Positions 1 to 5,371 are shown, counted from the stretch's first letter. The stretch is DNA of 5,909 nt from ZCTH02-B3 sp036563895 (GCA_036563895.1 DATCLN010000011.1:1-5909), one strand, 5' to 3'. Made by a program: numbers and translations. The notes: generated from the sequence alone by a model not told the origin.

Positions 1-380
1 TCCACGTACAGGCGGCCGTCCCGTATTTCCAGCGTGTCCCCCGGTTCCCCGACGATGCGCTTGACGATCAGTTTCGGGCTGTCCGAAAGCTCCGACGGAT
101 TGCGCAGGATGACGACGTCGCCCCGCCGGGGTTCCTCGAATTCGTAAACGATCTTGTTGACAAGCACCCATTCGCCCTCGTACAGCGTCGGTTCCATGGA
201 AATCCCGCGGACCACCGCAAAATGCATCACATATACGCGCACAAAAAGCGCGGCGGCCGCCGCGACGGCGAAGATGAGGACCCGTCTTCCGAGTCCCTTG
301 AGCCGGGCCGGTCGGCTCCGCCGGCTCCGATTCCCCTGCCCGTCGCCGGACCGCTCCGCATCGGCCGTGAATCTGGGCAT
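1..380 (-). CDS. lepB: Signal peptidase I, N-terminal 126 residues (cut by window edge)
   Basis: Type I signal peptidase, a membrane-anchored serine protease that removes signal peptides from exported proteins on the outer face of the membrane. Reading the minus strand from ATG at 380 gives 126 complete codons with no stop before the window edge. Residues 1-33 are a basic, Arg-rich cytoplasmic tail, longer than the short tail usual in Bacillus SipS-type enzymes. A single hydrophobic anchor follows at about 34-57. The catalytic serine motif SMEPTL holds Ser61. The motif KRIVGEPGD holds the general-base lysine Lys107. The Ser-Lys spacing and single anchor fit the Gram-positive P-type enzyme. 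The start is fixed by an in-frame stop about 30 bases upstream and a GGGGA Shine-Dalgarno 7 bases before ATG. About one third of the protein is missing beyond position 1. The gene lies 131 bases downstream of the acetyltransferase gene on the same strand, with no clear terminator between them, so co-transcription is possible. The family is certain; the paralogue is not. Confidence 0.93.
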   Translation of the reverse strand, partial: MPRFTADAERSGDGQGNRSRRSRPARLKGLGRRVLIFAVAAAAALFVRVYVMHFAVVRGISMEPTLYEGEWVLVNKIVYEFEEPRRGDVVILRNPSELSDSPKLIVKRIVGEPGDTLEIRDGRLYV

Positions 381-511
381 GGCACATTCCCCAATGCGGA
401 ATATTTCTGTCACAAATAGAAAAGCATATCTTCAGGCCGAACGCAACCAATCGGCGGCTTTCGGGCCTTCAGACATGCTTTGGAGAATGCGGTCCGGCAT
501 CAATCCCTTTC

Positions 512-934
512 TCATCCCGCCACTATGGCGAGCTGGCGGGAACTTTCGGCAAGGTCCACCGGCGCGAGGCCGAACGACTCGAAAAACGGGGCGATGTGCC
601 GGCGATGGCCGTCCACCACGGCCATGACCTCGCGAACGTTGCGGCTGCGGAAACGGGCATTGACCGCCCGGATCAGCGCGCCGCCGACGCCCTGCCGGCG
701 GTAGTCCTCATGCACGCAGATGCGATACACGAACCCCTGCTTGCCCTCCATCGTCCCGATCAACAATCCGACGAGCCTGCCATCCTTTTCAGCCACCTGC
801 ACCAGTTCGCTGTCCATGGAAAGCTGGCGGATCAGCGCTTCGCGGGTCTCTTCGAAGCATTCGCCGCACAGCACCGCCTCCAGCAGCGCTTCCACGGAAC
901 GGTAATCCGCAAGTTGAAAGGGACGAACGAGCAT
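512..934 (-). CDS. GNAT family N-acetyltransferase
   Basis: Acetyltransferase of the GNAT superfamily, 140 residues, a normal single-domain length. It transfers an acetyl group from acetyl-CoA to an unknown acceptor; the substrate cannot be read from sequence. The acetyl-CoA pyrophosphate-binding motif A is clear at about residues 79-85 (RRQGVGG), preceded by the beta-4 strand FVYRICVHEDY (68-78). The start VRPFQLADY at 3-11 is the usual first strand, and HIAPFFESFGLAP (113-125) is the typical motif B end. The start is ATG at 934 because AAGGAGA (complement of 942-948) lies 7 bases upstream. An in-frame ATG at 979 would add 15 residues without family similarity and is rejected. Upstream, only a TAAAAT -10-like hexamer (985-990) is visible and no good -35. 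lepB follows on the same strand. Confidence 0.9.
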   Translation of the reverse strand: MLVRPFQLADYRSVEALLEAVLCGECFEETREALIRQLSMDSELVQVAEKDGRLVGLLIGTMEGKQGFVYRICVHEDYRRQGVGGALIRAVNARFRSRNVREVMAVVDGHRRHIAPFFESFGLAPVDLAESSRQLAIVAG

Positions 935-1010
935 GAAGTCATCTCCTTGGGCCGGGAATTGGACAAGCTGAAAAAGCATTTCTAATTTTACGACAAACTC
1001 GCGAAAAAAT

Positions 1011-1057
1011 CTTCCCCGTCTTCATGGCGATTTTCGCCCAAGAAAAAACGGGAGAAG
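1011..1057. repeat. Nested inverted repeat in the sodA upstream gap
   Basis: Outer arms CTTCCCCGT (1011-1019) and ACGGGAGAAG (1048-1057) pair over 9 bp with one bulged A (1053). Inside them sits a second perfect hairpin, GGCGA (1026-1030), loop TTT, TCGCC (1034-1038). There is no T-run directly after the outer arm on either strand, so it is not a standard terminator. It could be an operator, a structured leader of a minus-strand transcript, or chance. Confidence 0.45.
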
Positions 1058-1200
1058 CAAATTAACGCCGAAAACCCCCCTCTTTTGCGGAGCTGGTATC
1101 GAATTTCGCGGCCTTTTGCCTCCTATGCTGGCGTTTTTTGGCGGGCAGACCCGGTTTTCCCGGTTCTGGGGGATGGCAGGGGAATAAACAAACTAAATTG

Positions 1201-1229
1201 TTGATTTATTATGGAAAGTGGACAATAAT
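1201..1229 (+). promoter_or_regulatory. Sigma-A promoter of sodA
   Basis: A -35 box TTGATT (1201-1206, 4 of 6 consensus bases) and a -10 box AATAAT (1224-1229, 5 of 6) are separated by exactly 17 bp. This is an AT-rich island in G+C-rich surroundings. The predicted start is near 1236, which gives a leader of about 85 bases. A short palindrome, TAAAT-5-ATTTA (1194-1208), overlaps the -35 box. Confidence 0.7.
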
Positions 1230-1306
1230 AGTAGCGGGATGACAGTACATAGTGCGCCCCGAGCCGGCGGCGCTCCATGGAAGGCAGTCCCGAAAACCCG
1301 ATTGCG

Positions 1307-1313
1307 AGGAGGT
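1307..1313 (+). promoter_or_regulatory. Ribosome binding site deciding the sodA start
   Basis: AGGAGGT, a near-perfect Shine-Dalgarno, sits 7 bases before ATG at 1321. It excludes the in-frame upstream ATG at 1252, which has no such site and would add 23 residues unrelated to the family. Confidence 0.9.
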
Positions 1314-1320
1314 AACCGTC

Positions 1321-1938
1321 ATGGCCCATCAACTGCCCGCGCTCCCGTATGCCTACAATGCGCTGGAGCCGCACATCGACGCCCAGACGATGGAAATCCA
1401 TCACACGAAGCACCACAACACCTACGTGACGAACCTGAACAAGGCGCTGGAATCCGCGCCGGAGCTGGCAAACAAGAGCGTCGAAGAGCTGATTTCCGAC
1501 CTGAACAGCGTGCCGGAAAGCATCCGCACGGCCGTGCGCAACAACGGCGGCGGCCATGCCAACCACAGCCTGTTCTGGACGATCCTGAGCCCGAACGGCG
1601 GCGGCCAACCGAGCGGCGCCCTGGCCCAGGCGATCGACAGCGAGCTGGGCGGATTCGAGAAGTTCAAGGAAGCGTTCTCCAACGCCGCGGCCACCCGCTT
1701 CGGATCGGGCTGGGCGTGGCTGGCGGTCGGCAAGGACGGCAAGCTGAAGGTGTACAGCCTGCCCAACCAGGACAGCCCGCTCATGGAAGGCGACACGCCG
1801 ATCCTCGGGCTGGACGTGTGGGAGCACGCCTACTACCTGAAATACCAGAACCGCCGTCCCGAATACATCGCGGCGTTCTGGAACATCGTCAACTGGCCTG
1901 AAGTCCAAAGACGCTACGAAGCTGCCGTGAAAAAATAA
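1321..1938 (+). CDS. sodA: Superoxide dismutase, Mn type
   Basis: Iron/manganese superoxide dismutase, a cytoplasmic enzyme that converts superoxide to hydrogen peroxide and oxygen. The protein has 205 residues, the usual length. The N-terminal helical-hairpin domain (about 1-90) carries metal ligands His27 (in MEIHHTKHH) and His82 (in HANHSLFW). The C-terminal alpha/beta domain carries Asp165 and His169 (in LDVWEHAYY). The tripeptide GGG before His79, and a Gln at 150 in NQDSPL instead of a Gln in the N-terminal domain, point to the manganese class, though cambialistic use cannot be excluded. The gene stands alone, with its own promoter, strong ribosome binding site and terminator. It converges on mutY. 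No truncation or missing ligand is seen. Confidence 0.97.
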   Translation: MAHQLPALPYAYNALEPHIDAQTMEIHHTKHHNTYVTNLNKALESAPELANKSVEELISDLNSVPESIRTAVRNNGGGHANHSLFWTILSPNGGGQPSGALAQAIDSELGGFEKFKEAFSNAAATRFGSGWAWLAVGKDGKLKVYSLPNQDSPLMEGDTPILGLDVWEHAYYLKYQNRRPEYIAAFWNIVNWPEVQRRYEAAVKK

Positions 1939-1975
1939 TCCGTGAAACGGATCATGCCCGGCTTGTGCCGGGCAT
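1938..1975 (+). repeat. Two tandem hairpins directly after the sodA stop
   Basis: Hairpin one is ATCCGT (1938-1943), loop GAA, ACGGAT (1947-1952); its first base is the last base of the stop codon. Hairpin two is ATGCCCGGC (1954-1962), loop TTGT, GCCGGGCAT (1967-1975), a perfect 9-bp stem. Neither is followed by a T-run on the plus strand. They may protect the 3' end of the sodA message or act with the terminator downstream. Confidence 0.7.
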
Positions 1976-1988
1976 TCAGACTGAAGAC

Positions 1989-2034
1989 AAACTCCCGCGT
2001 GCGACCCATCGCAGCGATCGCCGTGGGAGTTTTT
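1989..2034 (+). terminator. Intrinsic terminator of sodA (possibly bidirectional)
   Basis: Arms 1989-1999 and 2022-2032 pair over 11 bp with one G-U pair; the core is AAACTCCC with GGGAGTTT. A short T-tract (2030-2034) follows. The loop contains a further hairpin, TGCGA/TCGCA, and the palindrome GCGATCGC. On the minus strand the stem is followed only by GTCTTC after TTT, so it could weakly stop mutY transcripts as well. Confidence 0.75.
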
Positions 2035-2082
2035 CGTTCCATCTTACGTGCCATCGCAGGAAAATCAAACCATAACACCTGT

Positions 2083-2108
2083 ATGCCGCAGATGGTCCGC
2101 TGCCGCAT
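2083..2108. repeat. Hairpin downstream of mutY
   Basis: ATGCCGCAG (2083-2091) and CTGCCGCAT (2100-2108) form a 9-base stem with one mismatch and an 8-base loop. On the minus strand it lies 33 bases past the mutY stop and is followed, at a distance, by a T-rich stretch. It may be part of the mutY 3' end but lacks a proper U-tract. Confidence 0.3.
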
Positions 2109-2140
2109 GGCATCCGTCAGCTTCCCTCGCGAGACAACTG

Positions 2141-3421
2141 TCAGCCCCGCTCTCCCTCGAAATACGCCGCCAGCAGCTTCCGGAACACGTTCGGCCAGGC
2201 CATCTCCGCAAACTCTTCCCGCGTGATCCACCGGTAGGTGAAGGCACCGGCAGGAGCCGGTTCCGCAGAAGACGCGGCCGAGTACGCGGATGCCCCGGCC
2301 GTCTCCGCCAGCCGGAGCCCGTACGCGTCCGCCGGCTTGGCCGTGCCGCGTCCGGCCGATCTTGCCGTTGCCGCGGCGGCTTCAATCTCGCCCCCGGCCG
2401 TCACCCCTGCTGCGCCTGCCTGTAACGAGGCGCCCTCCGCCGCTTCCGCCGTCCACAGCCGGATGTGCCAGCGCAGGTGCGAAAAGGTGTGCTCCGCTTC
2501 CCCGGCAAAACGTTTCGGCCTGATTCGCAAGCCTTCGGCCTCCAGCGCCCCGGCCAGCCACACCGGCGCCGCTTCGGGCGATTCCCACACCTCCGGGTCC
2601 GGCACCTCCACATGGGGCAGCTCCCACAGCCGGGCGAGCAGGCCTTCCGCCGGCCGCTTTCGGACGAGCACGCGCCCGGCCAGCGGCCCGGTGCCCTCCA
2701 CCAGAACGGCAAGCCGGTATTCCGGCCGGGGAGCCTTGCCCTTCGATTTGACGGGCAGCGATTCCTGCCGGCCGCCGCTTTTCGCCACGCATTCCGCCGC
2801 CACCGGGCAGACGGCGCATTGCGGAGCCCTGGGCGTGCACACCAGCGCGCCCAGCTCCATCAGGGCCTGATTGAAATCCCCCGCGTGCCCTTCAGGAATG
2901 AGTTCCCGCGCCAGGGCCTCCATGCGGACGCGGGTCGCGGGCCTGGCCACGTCGTCCTCCAGGCCGAAAAACCTTGCCAGCACCCGCATCACATTGCCGT
3001 CCACGGCCGGTTCCGGCACGTTGAAGGCGATGCTCAGAATCGCCCCCACCGTGTACGGACCGATCCCCTTCAGGCGGGCCAGCGATTCCCGGTCGGCCGG
3101 CAGGCTTCCTCCGTGCCGCTCCATCACCTGCCGGGCGGCCGCCTGCAGGTTGCGGGCGCGGGAATAATACCCGAGGCCCTCCCACAATTTCAGCACTTCG
3201 GCCTCGGGCGCTTCCGCCAGGTCGCGAACGGTGGGAAACCGCTCCACAAAACGGTTAAAGTACGGAATGACCGTATCCACCCGCGTCTGCTGCAGCATGA
3301 TTTCCGAAACCCAGATGTGGTAAGGGTCCCGCGTCCGCCGCCAGGGCAGATCCCGGCGGTTCGCCAGGTACCATTCCAGCAGCTTGCGGCTGAACGCGGT
3401 TTTGGCAGCCAGCTTTTTCAT
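2141..3421 (-). CDS. mutY: Adenine DNA glycosylase MutY with inserted Ala-rich segment
   Basis: MutY removes adenine mispaired with 8-oxoguanine and so prevents G:C to T:A changes. The protein has 426 residues, about 60 longer than typical MutY. The N-terminal HhH-GPD domain shows catalytic Glu40 (in VSEIMLQQTR), the helix-hairpin-helix LKGIGPYTVGAI (117-128) and catalytic Asp141 (in AVDGNVMRV). The [4Fe-4S] ligands are Cys195, Cys202, Cys205 and Cys211, with spacing C-x6-C-x2-C-x5-C. The C-terminal NUDIX-like domain begins near 232 and has the FSH motif (313-315), known in the Geobacillus enzyme to contact 8-oxoguanine. Residues of about 326-394 are a low-complexity Ala/Gly/Ser/Glu segment, then YRWITREEF (396-404) resumes the fold. 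The start is ATG at 3421, with GGGAG five bases upstream. It has a putative promoter of its own and diverges from the cytochrome gene. All catalytic residues are present. Confidence 0.96.
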   Translation of the reverse strand: MKKLAAKTAFSRKLLEWYLANRRDLPWRRTRDPYHIWVSEIMLQQTRVDTVIPYFNRFVERFPTVRDLAEAPEAEVLKLWEGLGYYSRARNLQAAARQVMERHGGSLPADRESLARLKGIGPYTVGAILSIAFNVPEPAVDGNVMRVLARFFGLEDDVARPATRVRMEALARELIPEGHAGDFNQALMELGALVCTPRAPQCAVCPVAAECVAKSGGRQESLPVKSKGKAPRPEYRLAVLVEGTGPLAGRVLVRKRPAEGLLARLWELPHVEVPDPEVWESPEAAPVWLAGALEAEGLRIRPKRFAGEAEHTFSHLRWHIRLWTAEAAEGASLQAGAAGVTAGGEIEAAAATARSAGRGTAKPADAYGLRLAETAGASAYSAASSAEPAPAGAFTYRWITREEFAEMAWPNVFRKLLAAYFEGERG

Positions 3422-3444
3422 GTCTTCTCCCTTCGGATTGCGGT

Positions 3445-3472
3445 ATCATAGGAAAAAAATCCGCCCTTTCAG
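3445..3472 (-). promoter_or_regulatory. Putative mutY promoter
   Basis: On the minus strand, -35 CTGAAA (3467-3472, 4 of 6) and -10 TATGAT (3445-3450, 5 of 6) are 16 bp apart. The -10 box is 23 bases before the mutY ATG, giving a short leader with the ribosome binding site. The spacer is exactly the 3' arm and T-run of the hairpin at 3453-3506. Confidence 0.45.
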
Positions 3473-3506
3473 CGGTGCTGCGGACTGCCGCTCGCCGCCG
3501 GGCGGA
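3453..3506 (-). terminator. Intrinsic terminator-like hairpin upstream of mutY
   Basis: Read on the minus strand, TCCGCCC (complement of 3500-3506) pairs with GGGCGGA (complement of 3460-3466) over 7 bp. A nested AGCGG/CCGCT stem (3488-3492 with 3471-3475) lies inside, and TTTTTTT (3453-3459) follows at once. Stem plus T7 is a good intrinsic-terminator pattern. It faces mutY and would stop minus-strand transcripts arriving from the acpS side. On the plus strand there is no T-run, but the same stem would form in a cytochrome leader. Confidence 0.6.
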
Positions 3507-3524
3507 CGGGACAGGGTGAACATT

Positions 3525-3899
3525 ATGGCCAAAAAAAGCTTCACCGCCAGGCTGGCGGCTTTCCTGTCGCTGGCCGTTCTCGCGGCCAGCCTTGCGGCCT
3601 GCGGCGGATCCGCCGGAAGCGGCGCCGCTTCCGGCGGCCGGGCCGCGCGCGGAACCCTGCCGGACGGGCCTGCGGAAACGATCGAGCTGTACCGGACCCA
3701 CTGCCTGGTCTGTCACGGACCCGATCTGGCGGGCAATATGGGGCCGTCGACCGACCTTACCCGGGTCGGCGCCAATCTGGACCGGGACGCGATCCGCCGG
3801 CGCATCGCCGAAGGCGGAGACATGATGCCCCCCTTCGCGGACAAACTGAGCGACAAAGACATGGACGCCCTGGCCGACTGGCTGGCCGAACAACGCTGA
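3525..3899 (+). CDS. Lipoprotein c-type cytochrome (CccB-like)
   Basis: Small membrane-tethered cytochrome c of 124 residues, probably carrying electrons between the respiratory bc complex and a terminal oxidase on the outer face of the membrane. Residues 1-25 form a lipoprotein signal peptide: a basic start (AKKSFTARL), a hydrophobic core, and lipobox LAAC with lipidated Cys26. A flexible Gly/Ser/Ala linker (27-45) follows. The haem-binding motif is CLVCH (60-64), and the sixth ligand is probably Met101 in MMPPF. The C-terminal helix (about 109-122) is typical of class I cytochromes. Size and plan resemble Bacillus subtilis CccB (cytochrome c-551), but the symbol is not assigned. ATG at 3525 has an AGGGTG-like site just upstream; an in-frame GTG at 3516 is a possible alternative. 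An ATG at 3384 would bury the signal peptide and overlap mutY, so it is rejected. The promoter is unclear: only a TATCAT -10-like hexamer (3444-3449). Confidence 0.9.
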   Translation: MAKKSFTARLAAFLSLAVLAASLAACGGSAGSGAASGGRAARGTLPDGPAETIELYRTHCLVCHGPDLAGNMGPSTDLTRVGANLDRDAIRRRIAEGGDMMPPFADKLSDKDMDALADWLAEQR

Positions 3900-3934
3900 C
3901 CCGAACCCGCGTCGCCGCCCGCATTGTCGTTCCT

Positions 3935-4058
3935 GGCCATCCGGCGGGCCCGGACATCCGGGGCGCGCTTGGACCATCCGGTACGCCTGAACATCCGGCG
4001 CGCCTGGATCATCCGGTACGCCTGACCATTAGGCACGCTCGGCCGTCCGGCACGCCAA
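3935..4058. repeat. Seven-unit degenerate tandem repeat, 17-20 bp, core CATCCGG
   Basis: The core CATCCGG recurs at 3938, 3955, 3975, 3992 and 4010, with variants CATTAGG at 4027 and CGTCCGG at 4044. Steps are 17, 20, 17, 18, 17 and 17 bases. Most units continue with a variant of (T/C)(A/G)CGCCTG. Units at 3972-4006 and 4007-4041 form a higher-order 35-bp pair that matches at 28 of 35 positions. The unit length is not a multiple of three and no frame across it has a ribosome binding site, so it is non-coding. It fills most of the gap between the cytochrome and acpS genes, whose 3' ends face each other. Confidence 0.85.
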
Positions 4059-4079
4059 GCCGGCCTTCCCGGCCGGCTT
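4057..4079. terminator. Perfect hairpin at the acpS 3' end
   Basis: AAGCCGGCC (4057-4065), loop TTCCC, GGCCGGCTT (4071-4079) form a perfect 9-bp stem. Its last base is the last base of the acpS stop codon. No T-run follows on either strand, so it is at best a weak intrinsic terminator. It may instead be a 3'-end stabiliser for acpS or for the converging cytochrome message. Confidence 0.5.
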
Positions 4080-4486
4080 CATGACCCCTTCGCAGTATTC
4101 CGCTCCACGACGGCCACGGCCGCGGCCGCCGTCCTGTCATGCGTGATGGCGACATGGATCACATGCTCGCGCTCAGACAACCCAAGCCGCTTCCACGCCT
4201 CCGCCGACAGGCTGCAGACCGGTTTTCCCCGTTCGTCCGGAATCACCTCGATGTCGCGGAAGCCCATCACGCCGCCAATCCCGCAGCCGAAAGCCTTTGC
4301 CACCGCTTCCTTGGCGGCAAAGCGGCCGGCCAGAAACTCCGCCTTGCGGCGGGGCGCGAGGCCCTCCCAGATCCGCCTCTCCCCGTCCGTCAGCAGCCGC
4401 CGGACGATCCGCTCCTCATCGCCTTCGGACAGCCACCGGGTCACCCGCTCCAGCCCGACGACGTCCAGTCCGACGCCGGTCATCAT
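4079..4486 (-). CDS. acpS: Holo-[acyl-carrier-protein] synthase
   Basis: AcpS transfers the 4'-phosphopantetheine arm of coenzyme A to apo-acyl carrier protein, activating it for fatty acid synthesis. The protein has 135 residues, slightly longer than the usual 120-130. It shows the family pattern GVGLDVVGLERV at 4-15, with Mg-binding Asp8. The second signature, GRFAAKEAVAKAFGCGIG (54-71), holds the Mg-binding Glu60. HVAITHDRTAAAAVAVVE (111-128) is the usual C-terminal strand pair. Two adjacent ATG codons (4486 and 4483) could start it. Neither has a clear Shine-Dalgarno. The nadE stop codon lies only 3 bases upstream, so translation is probably coupled to nadE. The gene is therefore the last of a nadE-acpS operon. 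The acpS stop touches a perfect hairpin. Confidence 0.95.
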   Translation of the reverse strand: MMTGVGLDVVGLERVTRWLSEGDEERIVRRLLTDGERRIWEGLAPRRKAEFLAGRFAAKEAVAKAFGCGIGGVMGFRDIEVIPDERGKPVCSLSAEAWKRLGLSEREHVIHVAITHDRTAAAAVAVVERNTAKGS

Positions 4487-4489
4487 GGC

Positions 4490-5323
4490 TCAGATGCCGG
4501 GAATCGGACGGCGCTTGTGCTCGGTGCGGAGGTAGTGGCGTTCCAGGATCTCCTTCGCCTTCGGATCGATCTCCTTGCCCTCCAGGTAGTCGCTGTTGTC
4601 CTCGTAGGACACCCCGAGCTCGCCTTCGTCCGTCTGGCCTTCCCATAGCCCGGCCGTGGGCGCCTTGTCGATCACCTGCTGCGGCACGCCGAGGCGCCGC
4701 GCGATCTGGCGGATCTGCCGTTTGTTGAGCGAGCTGAGGGGCGTCACGTCCACGGCGCCGTCTCCCCATTTGGTGAAAAATCCGGTGAGCGCCTCTGACG
4801 CGTGGTCGGTACCGACCACCAGCAGGTTCAGCTCGTTGGCGAGGGCGTATTGGACCACCATGCGGGTGCGCGCCTTTACGTTGCCTTTGCTGCCCTTGTT
4901 CAGATGGCGGGGAAAACCAAGTTTTTTCAGCGCATACTCCGCCTCCAGGGCGATTTCGTCCACTGCGTCCTGAATGTTGGTCTCGGCGGTGTACTTCAGC
5001 CCGAACGCTTCCGCCACCGCGTAGGCGTCGGCGATGTCCGGCTGCTCGCCATAGGGCTGGAACAGTCCGACGGTAATATAGGGCCGTCCCGTCTCCGCCG
5101 CCAGCTCGTCGGTGGCGCGCTTGCACAGGCCGGCGGCCACGGCGCTGTCCACACCGCCGCTGATGGCGATGAGCAGCCCCGACGCCCCGGCTTCCAGCAC
5201 CTTTTCCTTCAAAAAGGCCACGCGCCGCGCGATTTCCTCGTCGGGATCGATGCTCGGCTTCACGCCCAGCTTCGCGATGATTTCCCGTTGCAGATCCGAT
5301 CCGCTCACTTTTCGTTCCCCCAT
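4490..5323 (-). CDS. nadE: NAD synthetase, ammonia-dependent
   Basis: NadE makes NAD from deamido-NAD, ATP and ammonia, the last step of NAD synthesis. The protein has 277 residues from ATG. There is no N-terminal nitrilase (glutaminase) domain, so it uses free ammonia. The ATP pyrophosphatase P-loop is SGGVDS (55-60). Other family segments are NVKARTRMVVQYAL (148-161), GTDHASEALTGFFTKWGDG (171-189) and KAPTAGLWEGQTDEGELG (220-237); EHKRRPIP ends the protein. The adenylate-binding core is intact. The start is uncertain. ATG at 5323 is preceded directly by a terminator-like hairpin and has no clear ribosome binding site. GTG at 5308 (residue 6) has GGGGG eight bases upstream and would give 272 residues. 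acpS follows after 3 bases. No separate promoter is visible in the 48 bases after the bacilliredoxin gene, so expression may depend on read-through. Confidence 0.95.
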   Translation of the reverse strand: MGERKVSGSDLQREIIAKLGVKPSIDPDEEIARRVAFLKEKVLEAGASGLLIAISGGVDSAVAAGLCKRATDELAAETGRPYITVGLFQPYGEQPDIADAYAVAEAFGLKYTAETNIQDAVDEIALEAEYALKKLGFPRHLNKGSKGNVKARTRMVVQYALANELNLLVVGTDHASEALTGFFTKWGDGAVDVTPLSSLNKRQIRQIARRLGVPQQVIDKAPTAGLWEGQTDEGELGVSYEDNSDYLEGKEIDPKAKEILERHYLRTEHKRRPIPGI

Positions 5324-5365
5324 AAAATCAAGGCATCCCGGCCGTTCCGCGTCCGCCGGGATGCC
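5324..5365 (-). terminator. Terminator-like hairpin between the bacilliredoxin gene and nadE
   Basis: GGCATCCCGGC (5332-5342) and GCCGGGATGCC (5355-5365) form a perfect 11-bp stem with a 12-base loop. On the minus strand the T-rich stretch TTGATTTT (complement of 5324-5331) follows, then directly the nadE ATG. It begins 6 bases after the bacilliredoxin stop. The layout suggests an intrinsic terminator or attenuator that reduces read-through into nadE-acpS. Confidence 0.7.
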
Positions 5366-5371
5366 CGCTTG

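Larger units (their letters stand above)
935..1320. other. Divergent intergenic region, GNAT gene / sodA
   Basis: A 386-base gap with no credible gene. From left to right it holds the ribosome binding site of the acetyltransferase gene (942-948), a TAAAAT -10-like hexamer on the minus strand (985-990) with no good -35, a nested inverted repeat (1011-1057), a stretch of about 130 bases with no assignable signal (1058-1190), the sodA sigma-A promoter (1201-1229), and a sodA leader of about 85 bases. The leader has a weak 5-bp hairpin (GCGCC 1254-1258 with GGCGC 1269-1273). A 20-codon ATG frame at 1125-1187 has no ribosome binding site. Confidence 0.7.

Noticed and set aside
423..450. Possible lepB promoter TTGGTT-16-TATGCT on the minus strand
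   Set aside because: Only 3 of 6 and 4 of 6 consensus matches; too weak to list as a feature.
935..979. Upstream ATG (979) as start of the acetyltransferase
   Set aside because: The strong AAGGAGA site sits just before ATG 934, and the extra 15 residues do not resemble a GNAT N-terminus.
1125..1187. Twenty-codon ATG frame upstream of sodA as a leader peptide
   Set aside because: It has no purine-rich ribosome binding site and lies upstream of the predicted sodA promoter, so it would not be on the sodA message.
1238..1320. Riboswitch or metal-sensing RNA in the sodA leader
   Set aside because: Only a weak 5-bp hairpin is visible, with no conserved riboswitch core that I recognise.
1123..1908. 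261-codon open frame on the minus strand opposite sodA
   Set aside because: A shadow of sodA that also crosses the sodA promoter. Val/Arg/Gln-rich antisense composition.
2465..3451. 328-codon open frame on the plus strand opposite mutY
   Set aside because: It is a shadow of mutY in G+C-rich DNA. The sequence is rich in His, Arg, Gln and Pro, has no ribosome binding site and no recognisable domain, while the opposite strand encodes a complete MutY.
3255..3977. 240-codon open frame on the minus strand opposite the cytochrome gene
   Set aside because: It overlaps mutY on the same strand and runs through the non-coding tandem repeats. It has no domain and no ribosome binding site.
3935..4058. 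CRISPR array
   Set aside because: The units are contiguous, short and degenerate, with no unique spacers and no cas genes.
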